This document shows positions 32,769 through 42,240 of a stretch of DNA of 64,000 nt, in pieces. The translations under genes and the position numbers were made by a program. Within the stretch, counting starts at the first letter, position 1. Every line of letters starts with the position of its first letter. A model generated the notes under the pieces. It ran no database searches. It was not told the origin of the DNA and saw only the letters and a list, made by a program, of their open reading frames with translations. Source of the stretch: Saprospiraceae bacterium (GTDB taxonomy: Bacteria; Bacteroidota; Bacteroidia; Chitinophagales; Saprospiraceae); assembly GCA_028285545.1 (NCBI GenBank), contig JANQPA010000014.1, positions 62,001 to 126,000 of the forward strand. Direction: 5' to 3'.

Positions 32769-34442
32769 ATGAAAAAATCAGTTCCGTGGTTGATCATAGG
32801 CATTCTGGCCTGGGCTTTTCTGGATGGATTTCAATCTTATTTTACTGAGTTAGATCCAGATGAAGCTTATTACTGGATGTATTCCAAAAAGTTAGCATGG
32901 GGGTACTTTGATCATCCACCCATGGTGGCACTTATGATAAAGCTGGGCTATTCCTTATTTCCAAATGAATTGGGGGTACGATTGATGACCATTGTGATGC
33001 ATTCAGGGACCATTTTTCTAGTTTGGATGTTGGCTGGCCAAAAAAAAGAAGGAAAAGAGCTCTTGAGTCTCTTTCTGCTGCTTGGGGCTATCCCAATGTT
33101 TCAATTGTATGGATTCATAACCACTCCTGATCCGCCTTTGTTCTTTTTTACAGCCTTCTTCTTCTGGGCTTACCATCTTTTTCTTCAGAAAGATTCTTGG
33201 AATCACACCCTATTATTGGGGATAGCGATGGTTTTGATGTTGTATTCCAAATACCATGGAGTATTGATTATTTTATTCACCTTAATTTCCAATCTCAAAT
33301 TGTTGAAAACACCACGATTTTATTTAGCTTCCATTTTTGGTGCTTTGCTATTTGTACCTCATTTATGGTGGCAATTTGAACAAGAATTCCCATCCCTGAA
33401 ATATCATTTGGTTGGTAGAAATGATCCATACGCCATTAAGCACACTTTAAATTATCTGGTCAATCAACTTATTAACTTCAGCCCCCTGTTGATTCCTTTA
33501 TGGTGGATGAGTCTTAAAAACTGGAATCCCAAAAACCTAATGCATCGAGCTTATATATTTACCATTTATGGTTTTCTGGGTTTTTTCTTGCTTGCAACGA
33601 TAAAGGGACACGCTGAACCGCAATGGACGGCAGTTTTGGCTATCCCCTTGGTCGTATTGGGCATGGAGTTTTTACGAGCAAATCCGGGCAGGCGAAAACT
33701 TTTCCACAGACTTAGTATTCTTTCTATTTTATTGGTTTTCATCGCCCGTATTTTGTTGATGACACCAATAGGAGAAAAAGCCCTTCCGGAATTTCATAAA
33801 AAAGTTTGGATTCAGGCATTAAAAGAACAGGCAGGGGACCGCCCTGTCCTCTTTGTAGATAATTATAGGGATCCATCCACCTATTCTTTTTATTCCGGTG
33901 ATTTTTCTACAGCCATTAATGATCCGGTAAGCTATCGTCGAAATCAATTTGATATCTGGTCTTATGAAGAAAAATATCATAAGCAGAATGTTTTATTATT
34001 TGGTCTGCCAGAATGGGTGTATTGCCGGCAAATGAATCCCTTTAAAGTGGCCAGGAAAAACAGAAAAACTTGTGAAGCTGATAACATTCAAATTACCCAA
34101 AAAGTACTTTTTGAATTTAGTAAACCTGCATATTTGATTTCAAAGGGTAATAAATTAGAAATCAGGGGTGTACTTTCGAATCCTTATTCTCATGACCTCG
34201 ATTTTCAGGACCCTTCCTGGAAAATTAAACCTTTAATTTATATAATACATAGTGATAAGCAATGGGAAGCAGATGCTGTTATAAATATTCAAAAAATTGA
34301 TGCTAGATCCAATCCTGTTGTCCAATTAACCGCTAATCTACCCATTTTAGAAAAAGGAACTTATCAAATGGCCTTTATGCTGGAAGGTAATGGGATGATT
34401 TATAGTATGAATAGTGGGTTAGTAAAATTAGAGTTTGAATAA
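32769..34442 (+). CDS. GT39/ArnT-like membrane glycosyltransferase
   Basis: A 557-residue integral membrane protein of the GT-C fold. The first periplasmic loop has ELDPDEAYYW and DHPPMVALM, the acidic/His arrangement of ArnT and protein mannosyltransferases, followed by a PDPPLFFFTA span and about ten more membrane segments. The last ~150 residues are a soluble C-terminal domain. It moves a sugar from a polyprenyl-phosphate donor to an envelope acceptor; the exact pair is unknown. The final codons lie inside a 28-bp terminator stem. Confidence 0.85.
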   Translation: MKKSVPWLIIGILAWAFLDGFQSYFTELDPDEAYYWMYSKKLAWGYFDHPPMVALMIKLGYSLFPNELGVRLMTIVMHSGTIFLVWMLAGQKKEGKELLSLFLLLGAIPMFQLYGFITTPDPPLFFFTAFFFWAYHLFLQKDSWNHTLLLGIAMVLMLYSKYHGVLIILFTLISNLKLLKTPRFYLASIFGALLFVPHLWWQFEQEFPSLKYHLVGRNDPYAIKHTLNYLVNQLINFSPLLIPLWWMSLKNWNPKNLMHRAYIFTIYGFLGFFLLATIKGHAEPQWTAVLAIPLVVLGMEFLRANPGRRKLFHRLSILSILLVFIARILLMTPIGEKALPEFHKKVWIQALKEQAGDRPVLFVDNYRDPSTYSFYSGDFSTAINDPVSYRRNQFDIWSYEEKYHKQNVLLFGLPEWVYCRQMNPFKVARKNRKTCEADNIQITQKVLFEFSKPAYLISKGNKLEIRGVLSNPYSHDLDFQDPSWKIKPLIYIIHSDKQWEADAVINIQKIDARSNPVVQLTANLPILEKGTYQMAFMLEGNGMIYSMNSGLVKLEFE

Positions 34443-34498
34443 AGGGTACTAAATTTTCTTTGCCTGAGGTAAAGAAAATTTAGTACCCTTTATTCAAA
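34434..34498. terminator. 28-bp perfect bidirectional terminator
   Basis: Arms 34434-34461 and 34471-34498 are perfectly complementary over 28 bp. The GCCTGAGGT loop can itself close two further C-G pairs and one G-T pair. The left arm contains the last codons and stop of the GT39 gene, and the right end is 6 bp from the stop of the convergent universal stress protein gene. Confidence 0.85.
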
Positions 34499-34503
34499 AA
34501 TAT

Positions 34504-35346
34504 TTAGCTGTCCAAATGAAATACCATAAGTGGCATGGATGATTTTTGAGCCAATTGCTTGGTTTGGCTTTTATGGAACAATTTTTCCCAGAAATTGTGC
34601 TTCTTATGGTTTACAATTACCATTAAATCAATGGGATAATCTTCGGCGTAAGCCAAAAGACCAGTACTTACATCATCTGATTCCACCTCTACCATTTCGA
34701 AAGCAAAACAAGGTTCACCTTCTTCGAATAATTCTTCAAAAATTCCGGTTTTGGTTATGTCATAATCACCTTCTCTTTTTTCATCTACATGCACAAAGTG
34801 TACACAGGCATTAAATGGTTTATTAAAATCTATTAATTTTTCAATCATATCCTCATCTGCAGATTCATAGTTGCTGGCATAGAGCATATGCCTAAGGCCT
34901 TTAAAGGAGGAGCTTTTAGGTATCAGCATTACCGGACATTCTGCACGTTTTGCAACGCTGATGGAAACACTTCCAAGAACTTTATCGATGATATCGTTTT
35001 CGCCGGTCATTCCCATTATAATTAAATCATAATCTTTGGAAGCCTGAGCAATTTCATCTGCTGGAAATCCAATTAACAATTCTTTTTCCACCTTGATGCT
35101 GGTGGCCACACTACCTAAGACCAGGTGCTGATATTCATCAATGAATCTTTCCAGCATTTTTTCCCGAACAGCCATCAATTCCGTAACCGGAGGAAACATA
35201 TTAGGATAATCAGATTCCAAAGGAGGCATAAAAACGTGAGCAACTGTTATGCTTGCATCTTCTATTAAATCTGTAAACTGCTGTGCATAAAGAAAGGCAT
35301 CTTGTGCTGTTACAGAAAAATCTGTTGGGACTAATATCTTTTTCAT
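34504..35346 (-). CDS. Tandem universal stress protein
   Basis: A 280-residue protein with two Usp folds in tandem. The first begins ILVPTDFSVTAQDAF and keeps the ATP-binding G-x2-G-x9-G-S pattern (GMTGENDIIDKVLGSV). The second (from about 150) begins with LRHMLYASNY and lacks the glycine loop, so probably only one half binds nucleotide. Cytoplasmic stress or energy-state role by family. Single gene, convergent with GT39. Confidence 0.92.
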   Translation of the reverse strand: MKKILVPTDFSVTAQDAFLYAQQFTDLIEDASITVAHVFMPPLESDYPNMFPPVTELMAVREKMLERFIDEYQHLVLGSVATSIKVEKELLIGFPADEIAQASKDYDLIIMGMTGENDIIDKVLGSVSISVAKRAECPVMLIPKSSSFKGLRHMLYASNYESADEDMIEKLIDFNKPFNACVHFVHVDEKREGDYDITKTGIFEELFEEGEPCFAFEMVEVESDDVSTGLLAYAEDYPIDLMVIVNHKKHNFWEKLFHKSQTKQLAQKSSMPLMVFHLDS

Positions 35347-35567
35347 AATGCTTATATTATTGTTAGCAATAATTTCAATCTGTCAAAAGGAAGTTCTAAA
35401 AAGAATGTCCTGTAAGAAATGAGAATCCTTATTTGAGATGCTGATTTTTGTCAGTAAGCCTGGAATTTTATTGCTAAGCTTAGCAGAATGAAGTAAATTC
35501 CGCCTGAATATTATTTTTTCCGCGAAAGGAATAACCAATAACGAACAACCAACAACTATTTACCGAT

Positions 35568-37217
35568 ATGTTGCCAAAGATCAATCCAACAAAAACAAGG
35601 GCCTGGGCTAAATTAGAAGCTCATTATCAGGAAATGAAAACGGTCAATATGAAAGACCTTTTTCAAGATAACCCCCATCGATTTAATGACTTTTCACTTA
35701 AATTCCATTCTATTTTACTTGATTATTCCAAGAATATTATTTCTGATAAAACGATGGCTTTGTTGATGGAACTAGCCGAAGAAACAAGGGTGAAGCAAAG
35801 TATTGAAGAAATGTTTTTGGGGCATAAAATTAATGAAACTGAGGGCCGGTCGGTCCTACACGTTGCCCTGCGAAACCGCCCAGGAGGTACAATGCTTGCC
35901 GATGGAGAAGAGGTAATGGGAAAAGTTGACCAGGTTAGAGGATTGATGAAAGATTTTTCGGATAAGGTGCAAACAGGTACCTGGAAAGGATATACGGGAA
36001 AAGCCATTTCTGATATTGTCAATATCGGAATTGGAGGTTCTGACCTTGGACCAGTGATGGTTACGGAAGCTCTTAAACCTTATTGGAAAGATGGACTCAA
36101 TGTTCATTATGTTTCCAATGTTGATGGCACCCATATATCGGAAACACTGAAAAGAGTAAATCCGGAAACCACTCTTTTTATGATTGCCTCCAAGACCTTC
36201 ACCACACAGGAAACCATGACCAATGCTTTTACCGCAAGAAATTGGTTATTGGAAACTGCTAAGGATGAATCTGCCATAGCGAAGCATTTTGTTGCTCTTT
36301 CCACGAATAAAAGTGGTGTTCAGGAATTTGGTATTGATCCACAAAATATGTTCCCCTTTTGGGATTGGGTAGGAGGGAGGTATAGTCTTACTTCTGCCAT
36401 AGGATTATCTATTGCCTGTATGATTGGTTATGATAATTTTGATGAGTTGCTACAAGGTTTCCATGAAATGGATGATCATTTTCGAGAAACCCCTTTGGAT
36501 AAAAATTTACCAGTAATAATAGCTTTAATTGGCATATGGTATAATAATTTTTTTGGCGCTGAAACGGAGGCCATTCTGCCATATGATCAGTATATGCACC
36601 GCTTTGCTGCCTATTTTCAGCAAGGAAATATGGAAAGCAATGGGAAATATGTAGATCGCTCCGGGAATCCTGTAGAATATCAAACGGGCCCTGTAGTTTG
36701 GGGTGAGCCAGGAACCAATGGCCAGCATGCTTTTTACCAATTAATTCATCAGGGGACTAAATTAATCCCATGTGACTTCATTGCCTTTGCAAAAAGCCAT
36801 AATCCAGTAGGTGATCATCACCAAAAATTGCTCTCTAACTTTTTTGCCCAGACCGAAGCACTAATGGCCGGTAAGGATGAGATGACTGTGAGGAAGGAAT
36901 TAGAAAATTCAGGAAAATCTCAGCAGGAAATTGACCAACTCGTCCCTTTTAAAATATTTCAAGGCAACAAACCAACCAACTCCATCCTGGCTAAAAAATT
37001 GACGCCAAGGACCTTAGGGAATCTAATTGCCTTATATGAACACAAAATTTTTGTACAAGGTGTTATTTGGAATATTTTCAGTTTTGATCAATGGGGGGTA
37101 GAATTAGGTAAACAGCTTGCTAAGGCCATTTTACCAGAATTAGCAGGTAATGAAGATATCACTTCACACGATTCTTCCACAAATGGACTGATTAATGCAT
37201 ATAAAAAGATGAGATGA
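35568..37217 (+). CDS. pgi: Glucose-6-phosphate isomerase
   Basis: A 549-residue PGI (glucose-6-P to fructose-6-P). It has [13 protein letters not shown], the [14 protein letters not shown] signature, catalytic Glu356 in GNMESNGK, His394 in FYQLIHQG, and the C-terminal [17 protein letters not shown] signature with the catalytic lysine near its end. The size is that of the large bacterial/eukaryal PGI type. The final codons and stop lie in a perfect palindrome shared with the convergent esterase gene. Confidence 0.97.
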   Translation: MLPKINPTKTRAWAKLEAHYQEMKTVNMKDLFQDNPHRFNDFSLKFHSILLDYSKNIISDKTMALLMELAEETRVKQSIEEMFLGHKINETEGRSVLHVALRNRPGGTMLADGEEVMGKVDQVRGLMKDFSDKVQTGTWKGYTGKAISDIVNIGIGGSDLGPVMVTEALKPYWKDGLNVHYVSNVDGTHISETLKRVNPETTLFMIASKTFTTQETMTNAFTARNWLLETAKDESAIAKHFVALSTNKSGVQEFGIDPQNMFPFWDWVGGRYSLTSAIGLSIACMIGYDNFDELLQGFHEMDDHFRETPLDKNLPVIIALIGIWYNNFFGAETEAILPYDQYMHRFAAYFQQGNMESNGKYVDRSGNPVEYQTGPVVWGEPGTNGQHAFYQLIHQGTKLIPCDFIAFAKSHNPVGDHHQKLLSNFFAQTEALMAGKDEMTVRKELENSGKSQQEIDQLVPFKIFQGNKPTNSILAKKLTPRTLGNLIALYEHKIFVQGVIWNIFSFDQWGVELGKQLAKAILPELAGNEDITSHDSSTNGLINAYKKMR

Positions 37218-37252
37218 AAAATCCGCTCAGCGGATTTTTCATCTCATCTTTT
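37204..37252. terminator. 24-bp perfect palindrome shared by two convergent gene ends
   Basis: Arms 37204-37227 and 37229-37252 are perfectly complementary over 24 bp around a single base (physically a small loop). The left arm includes the last pgi codons (KKMR) and stop; the right arm includes the last esterase codons (QKMR) and stop, so both proteins end K-M-R. A bidirectional terminator is the likely role. Confidence 0.85.
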
Positions 37253-38678
37253 GCACTAATAATAACTGATCTTCATCAAAAAACTGAATAAAATAAGATC
37301 CTTCTTTGGGAGGCTTGAACTTAAAGATCCCTTTTTGTAAGCCACCCTCATTAGCTTGATTGCTGAGCTTTATCTTTTTAGGTTTTAGAATAATGAGTCC
37401 TTCTGAGTTGGCAATACTAATTTTTGGTTTTGCGACAGGTGTTTGATAAGTCAATTCAAATTCTCTTTCTGAAATAGGACTAATGCCGATTGGATCAATC
37501 GTTGAGGAGGAAAGAGTCTTTTGCGCAAATTGCCGTTGATCATCTCGGAACAACCAGTAGAGGGCTGGTAAAAATTCCCTGGACCAAAACCATTCTTTAT
37601 GTTCACCGTCAGCATGGACTTTGTGAAATACCTCCCTGTCAGGAAAGCCACTAACTTGTAGGGTACGCTTCATGGCAAGCATATCATTGGCCATATTTCT
37701 TCCCTCTTTACCACCTGCCATCATATAAATTTTTACTCTATCTTTTCTGCCTTTATTAAGAACATGCCAATAAGAATGACCTTCGGTGTACCAGAAGGAA
37801 GGAGAGAAAACTCCTGCCTTACCAAAAATTTCGGGGTATTCAATGACAGCATACATAGAAATAAGTCCTCCCATTGAAGATCCCATAATAAGGGTATTTT
37901 CCCTATCACTAAGAGTTCTAAAAGTTTTATCAATAAAGGGTTTTAAATTTTTTAACAAAAACTGAACATACTGATCTCCTCGGCCTCCTCCATATTTTGA
38001 ATTTGGTGTTGGGGAATACTCACTCAGTCGATCAGAACCTCCATTATCGATCCCAACCGCAATAAAACCAAGGCCAGTATTTTTTGATAAATCATCTAAA
38101 CTTTCGTCAATTTTCCATTCGCCAGAATAACTTGTTGATTGATCAAAGAGATTTTGTCCATCGTGTAAATAAATTACGGGATAAGATTTTTGACTTTGAT
38201 AATAATCGGGAGGAAGGTAAACCCAAATTCTTCTTTGGGAATTCAATTGAGGCATGTCAAAAGAAGGATCTAAGATTAAAACATTTGGGCTGGCGGTACT
38301 TTTTTTGTTCCCAGAATTTCCTTCCCAGGCAAGGATGTTACAATAAACATTTTGCTTTTTACCATTATAATTGAAAATTCTGTCCGGACGGTAATTTCCA
38401 GATTGATCCCCTTCTACGGTGGCCCAGCTGCCGCGGGTAAATTTAAATTTGTGGTTTCCTTTGCTGGGGTTGATGGTAAGACTATAAAAACCATCTTCAT
38501 TTTTCGATAGTTGATAGCCCTGCTCTCCAGGATTCCAATTGTTAAAAGTTCCTGCAATAAATAATTCTAATTTGTCGGAGGTATTGGGAGGTAAACCCGA
38601 AACTATGAAGGTTAATTGCGACCAAAGGGATGAAATGGCCAGAAAACAGCATAACAGCGTGAGTGAAATTTTTTTCAT
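37239..38678 (-). CDS. Exported esterase with N-terminal carbohydrate-binding-like domain
   Basis: I start this at 38678 (MKKISLTLL), which gives a signal peptide ending SLWSQ; an in-frame ATG at 38753 would add 25 residues. The protein (~479 residues) has an N-terminal starch-binding/AMPK-CBM-like fold (GTFNNWNPGEQGY, GNHKFKFTRGSW) and then a PF00756-type alpha/beta-hydrolase (esterase D / enterochelin-esterase group) with YPVIYLHDGQNLFD, nucleophile GSSMGG and a C-terminal HKEWFW histidine. A short beta tail follows. Likely a periplasmic or surface carboxylesterase acting on sugar esters, by inference from the CBM. Single gene. Confidence 0.83.
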   Translation of the reverse strand: MKKISLTLLCCFLAISSLWSQLTFIVSGLPPNTSDKLELFIAGTFNNWNPGEQGYQLSKNEDGFYSLTINPSKGNHKFKFTRGSWATVEGDQSGNYRPDRIFNYNGKKQNVYCNILAWEGNSGNKKSTASPNVLILDPSFDMPQLNSQRRIWVYLPPDYYQSQKSYPVIYLHDGQNLFDQSTSYSGEWKIDESLDDLSKNTGLGFIAVGIDNGGSDRLSEYSPTPNSKYGGGRGDQYVQFLLKNLKPFIDKTFRTLSDRENTLIMGSSMGGLISMYAVIEYPEIFGKAGVFSPSFWYTEGHSYWHVLNKGRKDRVKIYMMAGGKEGRNMANDMLAMKRTLQVSGFPDREVFHKVHADGEHKEWFWSREFLPALYWLFRDDQRQFAQKTLSSSTIDPIGISPISEREFELTYQTPVAKPKISIANSEGLIILKPKKIKLSNQANEGGLQKGIFKFKPPKEGSYFIQFFDEDQLLLVQKMR

Positions 38679-38867
38679 GGAATTTTTGATCGCTAATTTA
38701 AAAATTGTATTGATTATTTGACATAATAGATGTAAAATATCAATAGCACCCAACCCTTTTGTTTGTCATAGCAGTCTATGCTAATAATTTCCAATTACTG
38801 AACTAAAAAATAATTCAGGAGTTTGCACCCTTTAATTTTAACTTCCTGAGTAAGGTGAGAGACCAAT

Positions 38868-39428
38868 ATGCCCAAAGCGCCAAAATATACGGAAAAAGAA
38901 CTGGTAGAAGGTTGTGTTAAAAACCACCGCCAAAGCCAGGAGTATCTATACCGGCAATACTTTGACAGTATGATGAGGATGTGTATGCGCTATACCCATG
39001 ACAAGGAATTGGCAATGGAAATCGTTAACACAGGATTTCTAAGAGTATTTAAGAAGATACACACTTTTAAATTTAAAGGGTCTCTGGAAGGTTGGATCAG
39101 GAAATTAGTTTTTCACAGCCTTTCCGATCATTTTAAGAAAAAAGATAGGAAAGTCTTTTTCATGGAAGTTGAGGATCGGGATGCACCTATTAATGAAACG
39201 GCATTAGACAAGCTTTATTTAGAAGATATTTTAAAATTGGTAGATGAATTGCCAAATGCTACAAGAGATGTATTTGTATTGTATGCCATTGATGGATATA
39301 CACATGTGGAGATAGGGAAAATGCTTGGCATTAGTGAAGGAACCTCTAAATGGCATTTATCCAATGCCAGAAAAAAACTCAAACATTTGATCAGGAAATT
39401 CTACAACCAAAAAAATTATGCAGGATAG
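38868..39428 (+). CDS. ECF-type RNA polymerase sigma factor
   Basis: A 186-residue sigma-70 family regulator. Region 2 (about 22-95: YLYRQYFDSMMRMCMRYT, EIVNTGFLRVFKKIHTF, GWIRKLVFHSLSDHFKK) and region 4 (about 125-178: LPNATRDVFVLYAIDGYTHVEIGKMLGISEGTSKWHLSNARKKL) are clear, with no region 3 or 1.1. The stop overlaps the next gene by 11 bp, indicating coupled expression with a likely membrane partner. Confidence 0.92.
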   Translation: MPKAPKYTEKELVEGCVKNHRQSQEYLYRQYFDSMMRMCMRYTHDKELAMEIVNTGFLRVFKKIHTFKFKGSLEGWIRKLVFHSLSDHFKKKDRKVFFMEVEDRDAPINETALDKLYLEDILKLVDELPNATRDVFVLYAIDGYTHVEIGKMLGISEGTSKWHLSNARKKLKHLIRKFYNQKNYAG

Positions 39429-40848
39429 AGAAGAGAATTTATTTAATAAGGAGTTCACCGACCGGGCCTGGAGTGAAATGCGAATACTCCTGGATAAAGA
39501 GATGCCTGTTAACAGGCGTTCGGATAGGATGATGTGGCTGTTAGTGCTTGGCTTTGTATTCCTGGGGAGTGTTGGTTGGATTTTTGGACCTAGCTCTAAT
39601 TTTCACCTTAATTCCGTTTCTCCTGACATTATTTTGGCTGATCAAGCTGGTTTGCAAGAGATTGACAAAAAACAAAATGTAGAACTTTATCCTGAAAATG
39701 CAAAAGAATCAATCGCTTCTACTCAAAATATTCCAGCTCCCAATCTGAATACCAAAAAAATTGAAAAAAATAACATTTCTCAACCAACTATTTCCGAAGA
39801 GGCAAAAACCCTTGTTATTGGTGGAAAAAAAGTTGAGCTATTACCTAATGAAAACCAAAGCAATAACAATAACAATAGCAAAAGCAATAGCAATAAGATT
39901 GTGAAGCCTGGTAGCAATGATTTTGAAAGTATAAATCCGACAAATGATCCCATTCAAGAGGTAGAAAATATTATATCCCATGAACAAAATTCTACCGTTG
40001 ACAAAGTAGAATCCGAAAATGTCATTATGAATGAACCAGAGCAGAACAGGATTCCTGTTTCTGCTCTGACATTTTTGCAAATGTACAAAGAGCTTGAGTG
40101 GCCTTTGAGAGAAACGCCAAAATCCATTGAGTTCAAATCCTTTGTAAGGCCAAACTCATTACCAATGAGATGGGGTGTTCAGATTAATGCTTTGAGTGCC
40201 GATGTCCCAAATGTTAATGGGTGGTCTGTAGGCGTTTGGGGGCAAAGGCCACATTTTTTATCTAAAAAATTGTCTCTGAGAATAGGATTGAATTATCAGC
40301 AACTAAATCTTTTTCCTAAAGTTGCTTCTCTTAATACAACTAATGATGCCTTAAGCATTAATTCAGAATCAGATCCAGTGACCAACAACCCGGATATGGC
40401 CCATGATACCTCCACTGCCATTATTTCAGCTGCAGCAGTGGCAGGTGCATTGAAAGTAAAGTTACGTAATTTTCAACTTCCACTTAGCCTCCATTGGAAT
40501 CTTGGAAAAAGATTTAGTCTAATAGGCGGAGCTCAGCTTAGCTATCGCCGAGCCAGGGTTTCTCAAAATACTTTTCAACCATCTACTACTACCTTTTCCT
40601 CCGGAGCTGGAAACAGGGCAATGGATGCTGTGTTTAATGAATTTTTACAACTCGAAAAAGGAAATTCTTTCCCATCAGAAAATATTAACAGCTGGGATGT
40701 AGGGACACACCTTGGTTTAGGTTATACCATTATCCCAAGAATGGAAGCCATTTTTACCGTTCAATACGGCTTTAATAATTTATTTCAGGGCCTAGACCTT
40801 GAGCTTTTTAACCGCAATGTAAATCTTGGTATTAGTTATCAGTTTTAA
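39418..40848 (+). CDS. Putative sigma-factor partner: single-span protein with C-terminal outer-membrane-barrel-like domain
   Basis: A 476-residue protein. Residues 1-38 are cytoplasmic and charged, 39-57 form a membrane span (WLLVLGFVFLGSVGW), followed by ~190 mostly low-complexity residues including an Asn/Ser/Lys stretch (39852-39896 is an AAC/AGC-rich triplet tract), then a beta-strand-rich ~230-residue C-terminus ending LGISYQF like an outer-membrane barrel. Position and coupling to the sigma gene suggest an anti-sigma role for the short N-terminus, but no ZAS Cys/His motif is present. A link from inner membrane to outer-membrane barrel is inference. Confidence 0.6.
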   Translation: MQDREENLFNKEFTDRAWSEMRILLDKEMPVNRRSDRMMWLLVLGFVFLGSVGWIFGPSSNFHLNSVSPDIILADQAGLQEIDKKQNVELYPENAKESIASTQNIPAPNLNTKKIEKNNISQPTISEEAKTLVIGGKKVELLPNENQSNNNNNSKSNSNKIVKPGSNDFESINPTNDPIQEVENIISHEQNSTVDKVESENVIMNEPEQNRIPVSALTFLQMYKELEWPLRETPKSIEFKSFVRPNSLPMRWGVQINALSADVPNVNGWSVGVWGQRPHFLSKKLSLRIGLNYQQLNLFPKVASLNTTNDALSINSESDPVTNNPDMAHDTSTAIISAAAVAGALKVKLRNFQLPLSLHWNLGKRFSLIGGAQLSYRRARVSQNTFQPSTTTFSSGAGNRAMDAVFNEFLQLEKGNSFPSENINSWDVGTHLGLGYTIIPRMEAIFTVQYGFNNLFQGLDLELFNRNVNLGISYQF

Positions 40849-41064
40849 TGATTGTATAATGCAAGGTTTTAAAAAATGACTCCAAGTTTTTGATTTCCTG
40901 TTTCATTCTTAATCAGACTCTGATTATATTGGTTGGTGTTTGGATATAAAAACTTAACAAAGCCCTCTAATTGGGAGTCGTATTGATTATTTATTATTAA
41001 AACCGACTAATGTTCTTTTGTTGGGCAGGATTTTGTTAAGTCAAACTCAGATAAATAGATTAAT

Positions 41065-42240
41065 ATGTTGACTTGCCAAAAATCATTGTTCGACCTGGAA
41101 GAGGGCCACACTTACCTGAATTGCGCGTATATGTCTCCACAACTTAAGAGAGCTACCGAGATTGGGTTAAAAGAAATATCAAGAAAGAGCCGTCCGTATG
41201 AAATATTTGTAGACGATTTTTTCCGTCCGGTGACACAAATAAAATCAAAGTTTGCTCAGTTGATAAATGCAAAAGAAAAGGATAGAATTGCCCTTATTCC
41301 TTCTGTATCTTATGGTTTGGCAAACGTAGCCAATAATGTTCATCTGAAAAAGGGAGATAATATCGTTATTTTGGGAGAACAGTTCCCAAGTAATTATTAT
41401 TGCTGGAAAGAGCTGGCGGATCGTTATGAGGGCGAATTGGTCATTGTAGATGCACCAGATTCTTCAAATAGGGTAGAGGAGTGGAATAATAAAATCCTTG
41501 AATCCATTAATGAAAAAACGAAATTGGTGGCTTTGGGACAAGTTCATTGGGCTGATGGCACCTTGTTTGATTTAAAATCAATCAGAGAAAAAACCAGAGC
41601 TTTTGGCGCCTTACTTGTAATAGATGGGACTCAGTCAGTTGGAGCCTTACCATTTGATGTCCAAGAAATACAAGTAGATGCTTTAATATGTGCAGCCTAC
41701 AAATGGTTATTGGGACCATATAGCTTGGGTATGGCTTATTACGGCCCTTATTTTGATACCGGCAAGCCAATTGAAGAGAATTGGATCAATCGTAAAGACA
41801 GTGAGGATTTTAAAAACCTGGTCCAATATCAGGATGAATATCGTTCAATGGCAGGAAAATATTCGGTTGGAGAACAGAGTAATTTTATGCTAATTCCAAT
41901 GATGGATGCCGCTTTACAACAATTGCTGGAATGGAATCCCAATAACATCCAGGAATATTGCGGTCAATTGTGGTCACATATACTTCCAGGATTAGAAGAA
42001 TTAGGCTGTCAAATTGAAAAACCAGGTAAGCGAGGGGAACATTTAGTGGGTATTGGATTGGATGATTCTTTTGATCGAAAAAAATTGGGGGAAACCTTTA
42101 AAGAAGAAAAGGTATATGTTTCCTTAAGAGGCAACTCAATTAGAGTCTCTCCGCATCTTTTTAATGAAAAAGAAGAAATGAATTTGCTATTATCCTGTTT
42201 TCAAAAAAGCAAAATGCTTAGCTCAAGTTGGTCTACTTAA
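41065..42240 (+). CDS. Class V aminotransferase-fold PLP enzyme
   Basis: A 391-residue fold-type I PLP enzyme. The N-terminal YLNCAYMSP, VSYGLANVANN phosphate-loop region, LLVIDGTQSVGA aspartate that contacts PLP, and Lys213 in CAAYKWLLGPYSLG as the Schiff-base lysine are visible. The family includes cysteine desulfurases, kynureninase and isopenicillin-N-epimerase-like enzymes; no desulfurase Cys loop is seen near the C-terminus, so desulfurase activity is doubtful. The stop overlaps the convergent PD40 gene by 8 bp. Confidence 0.85.
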   Translation: MLTCQKSLFDLEEGHTYLNCAYMSPQLKRATEIGLKEISRKSRPYEIFVDDFFRPVTQIKSKFAQLINAKEKDRIALIPSVSYGLANVANNVHLKKGDNIVILGEQFPSNYYCWKELADRYEGELVIVDAPDSSNRVEEWNNKILESINEKTKLVALGQVHWADGTLFDLKSIREKTRAFGALLVIDGTQSVGALPFDVQEIQVDALICAAYKWLLGPYSLGMAYYGPYFDTGKPIEENWINRKDSEDFKNLVQYQDEYRSMAGKYSVGEQSNFMLIPMMDAALQQLLEWNPNNIQEYCGQLWSHILPGLEELGCQIEKPGKRGEHLVGIGLDDSFDRKKLGETFKEEKVYVSLRGNSIRVSPHLFNEKEEMNLLLSCFQKSKMLSSSWST

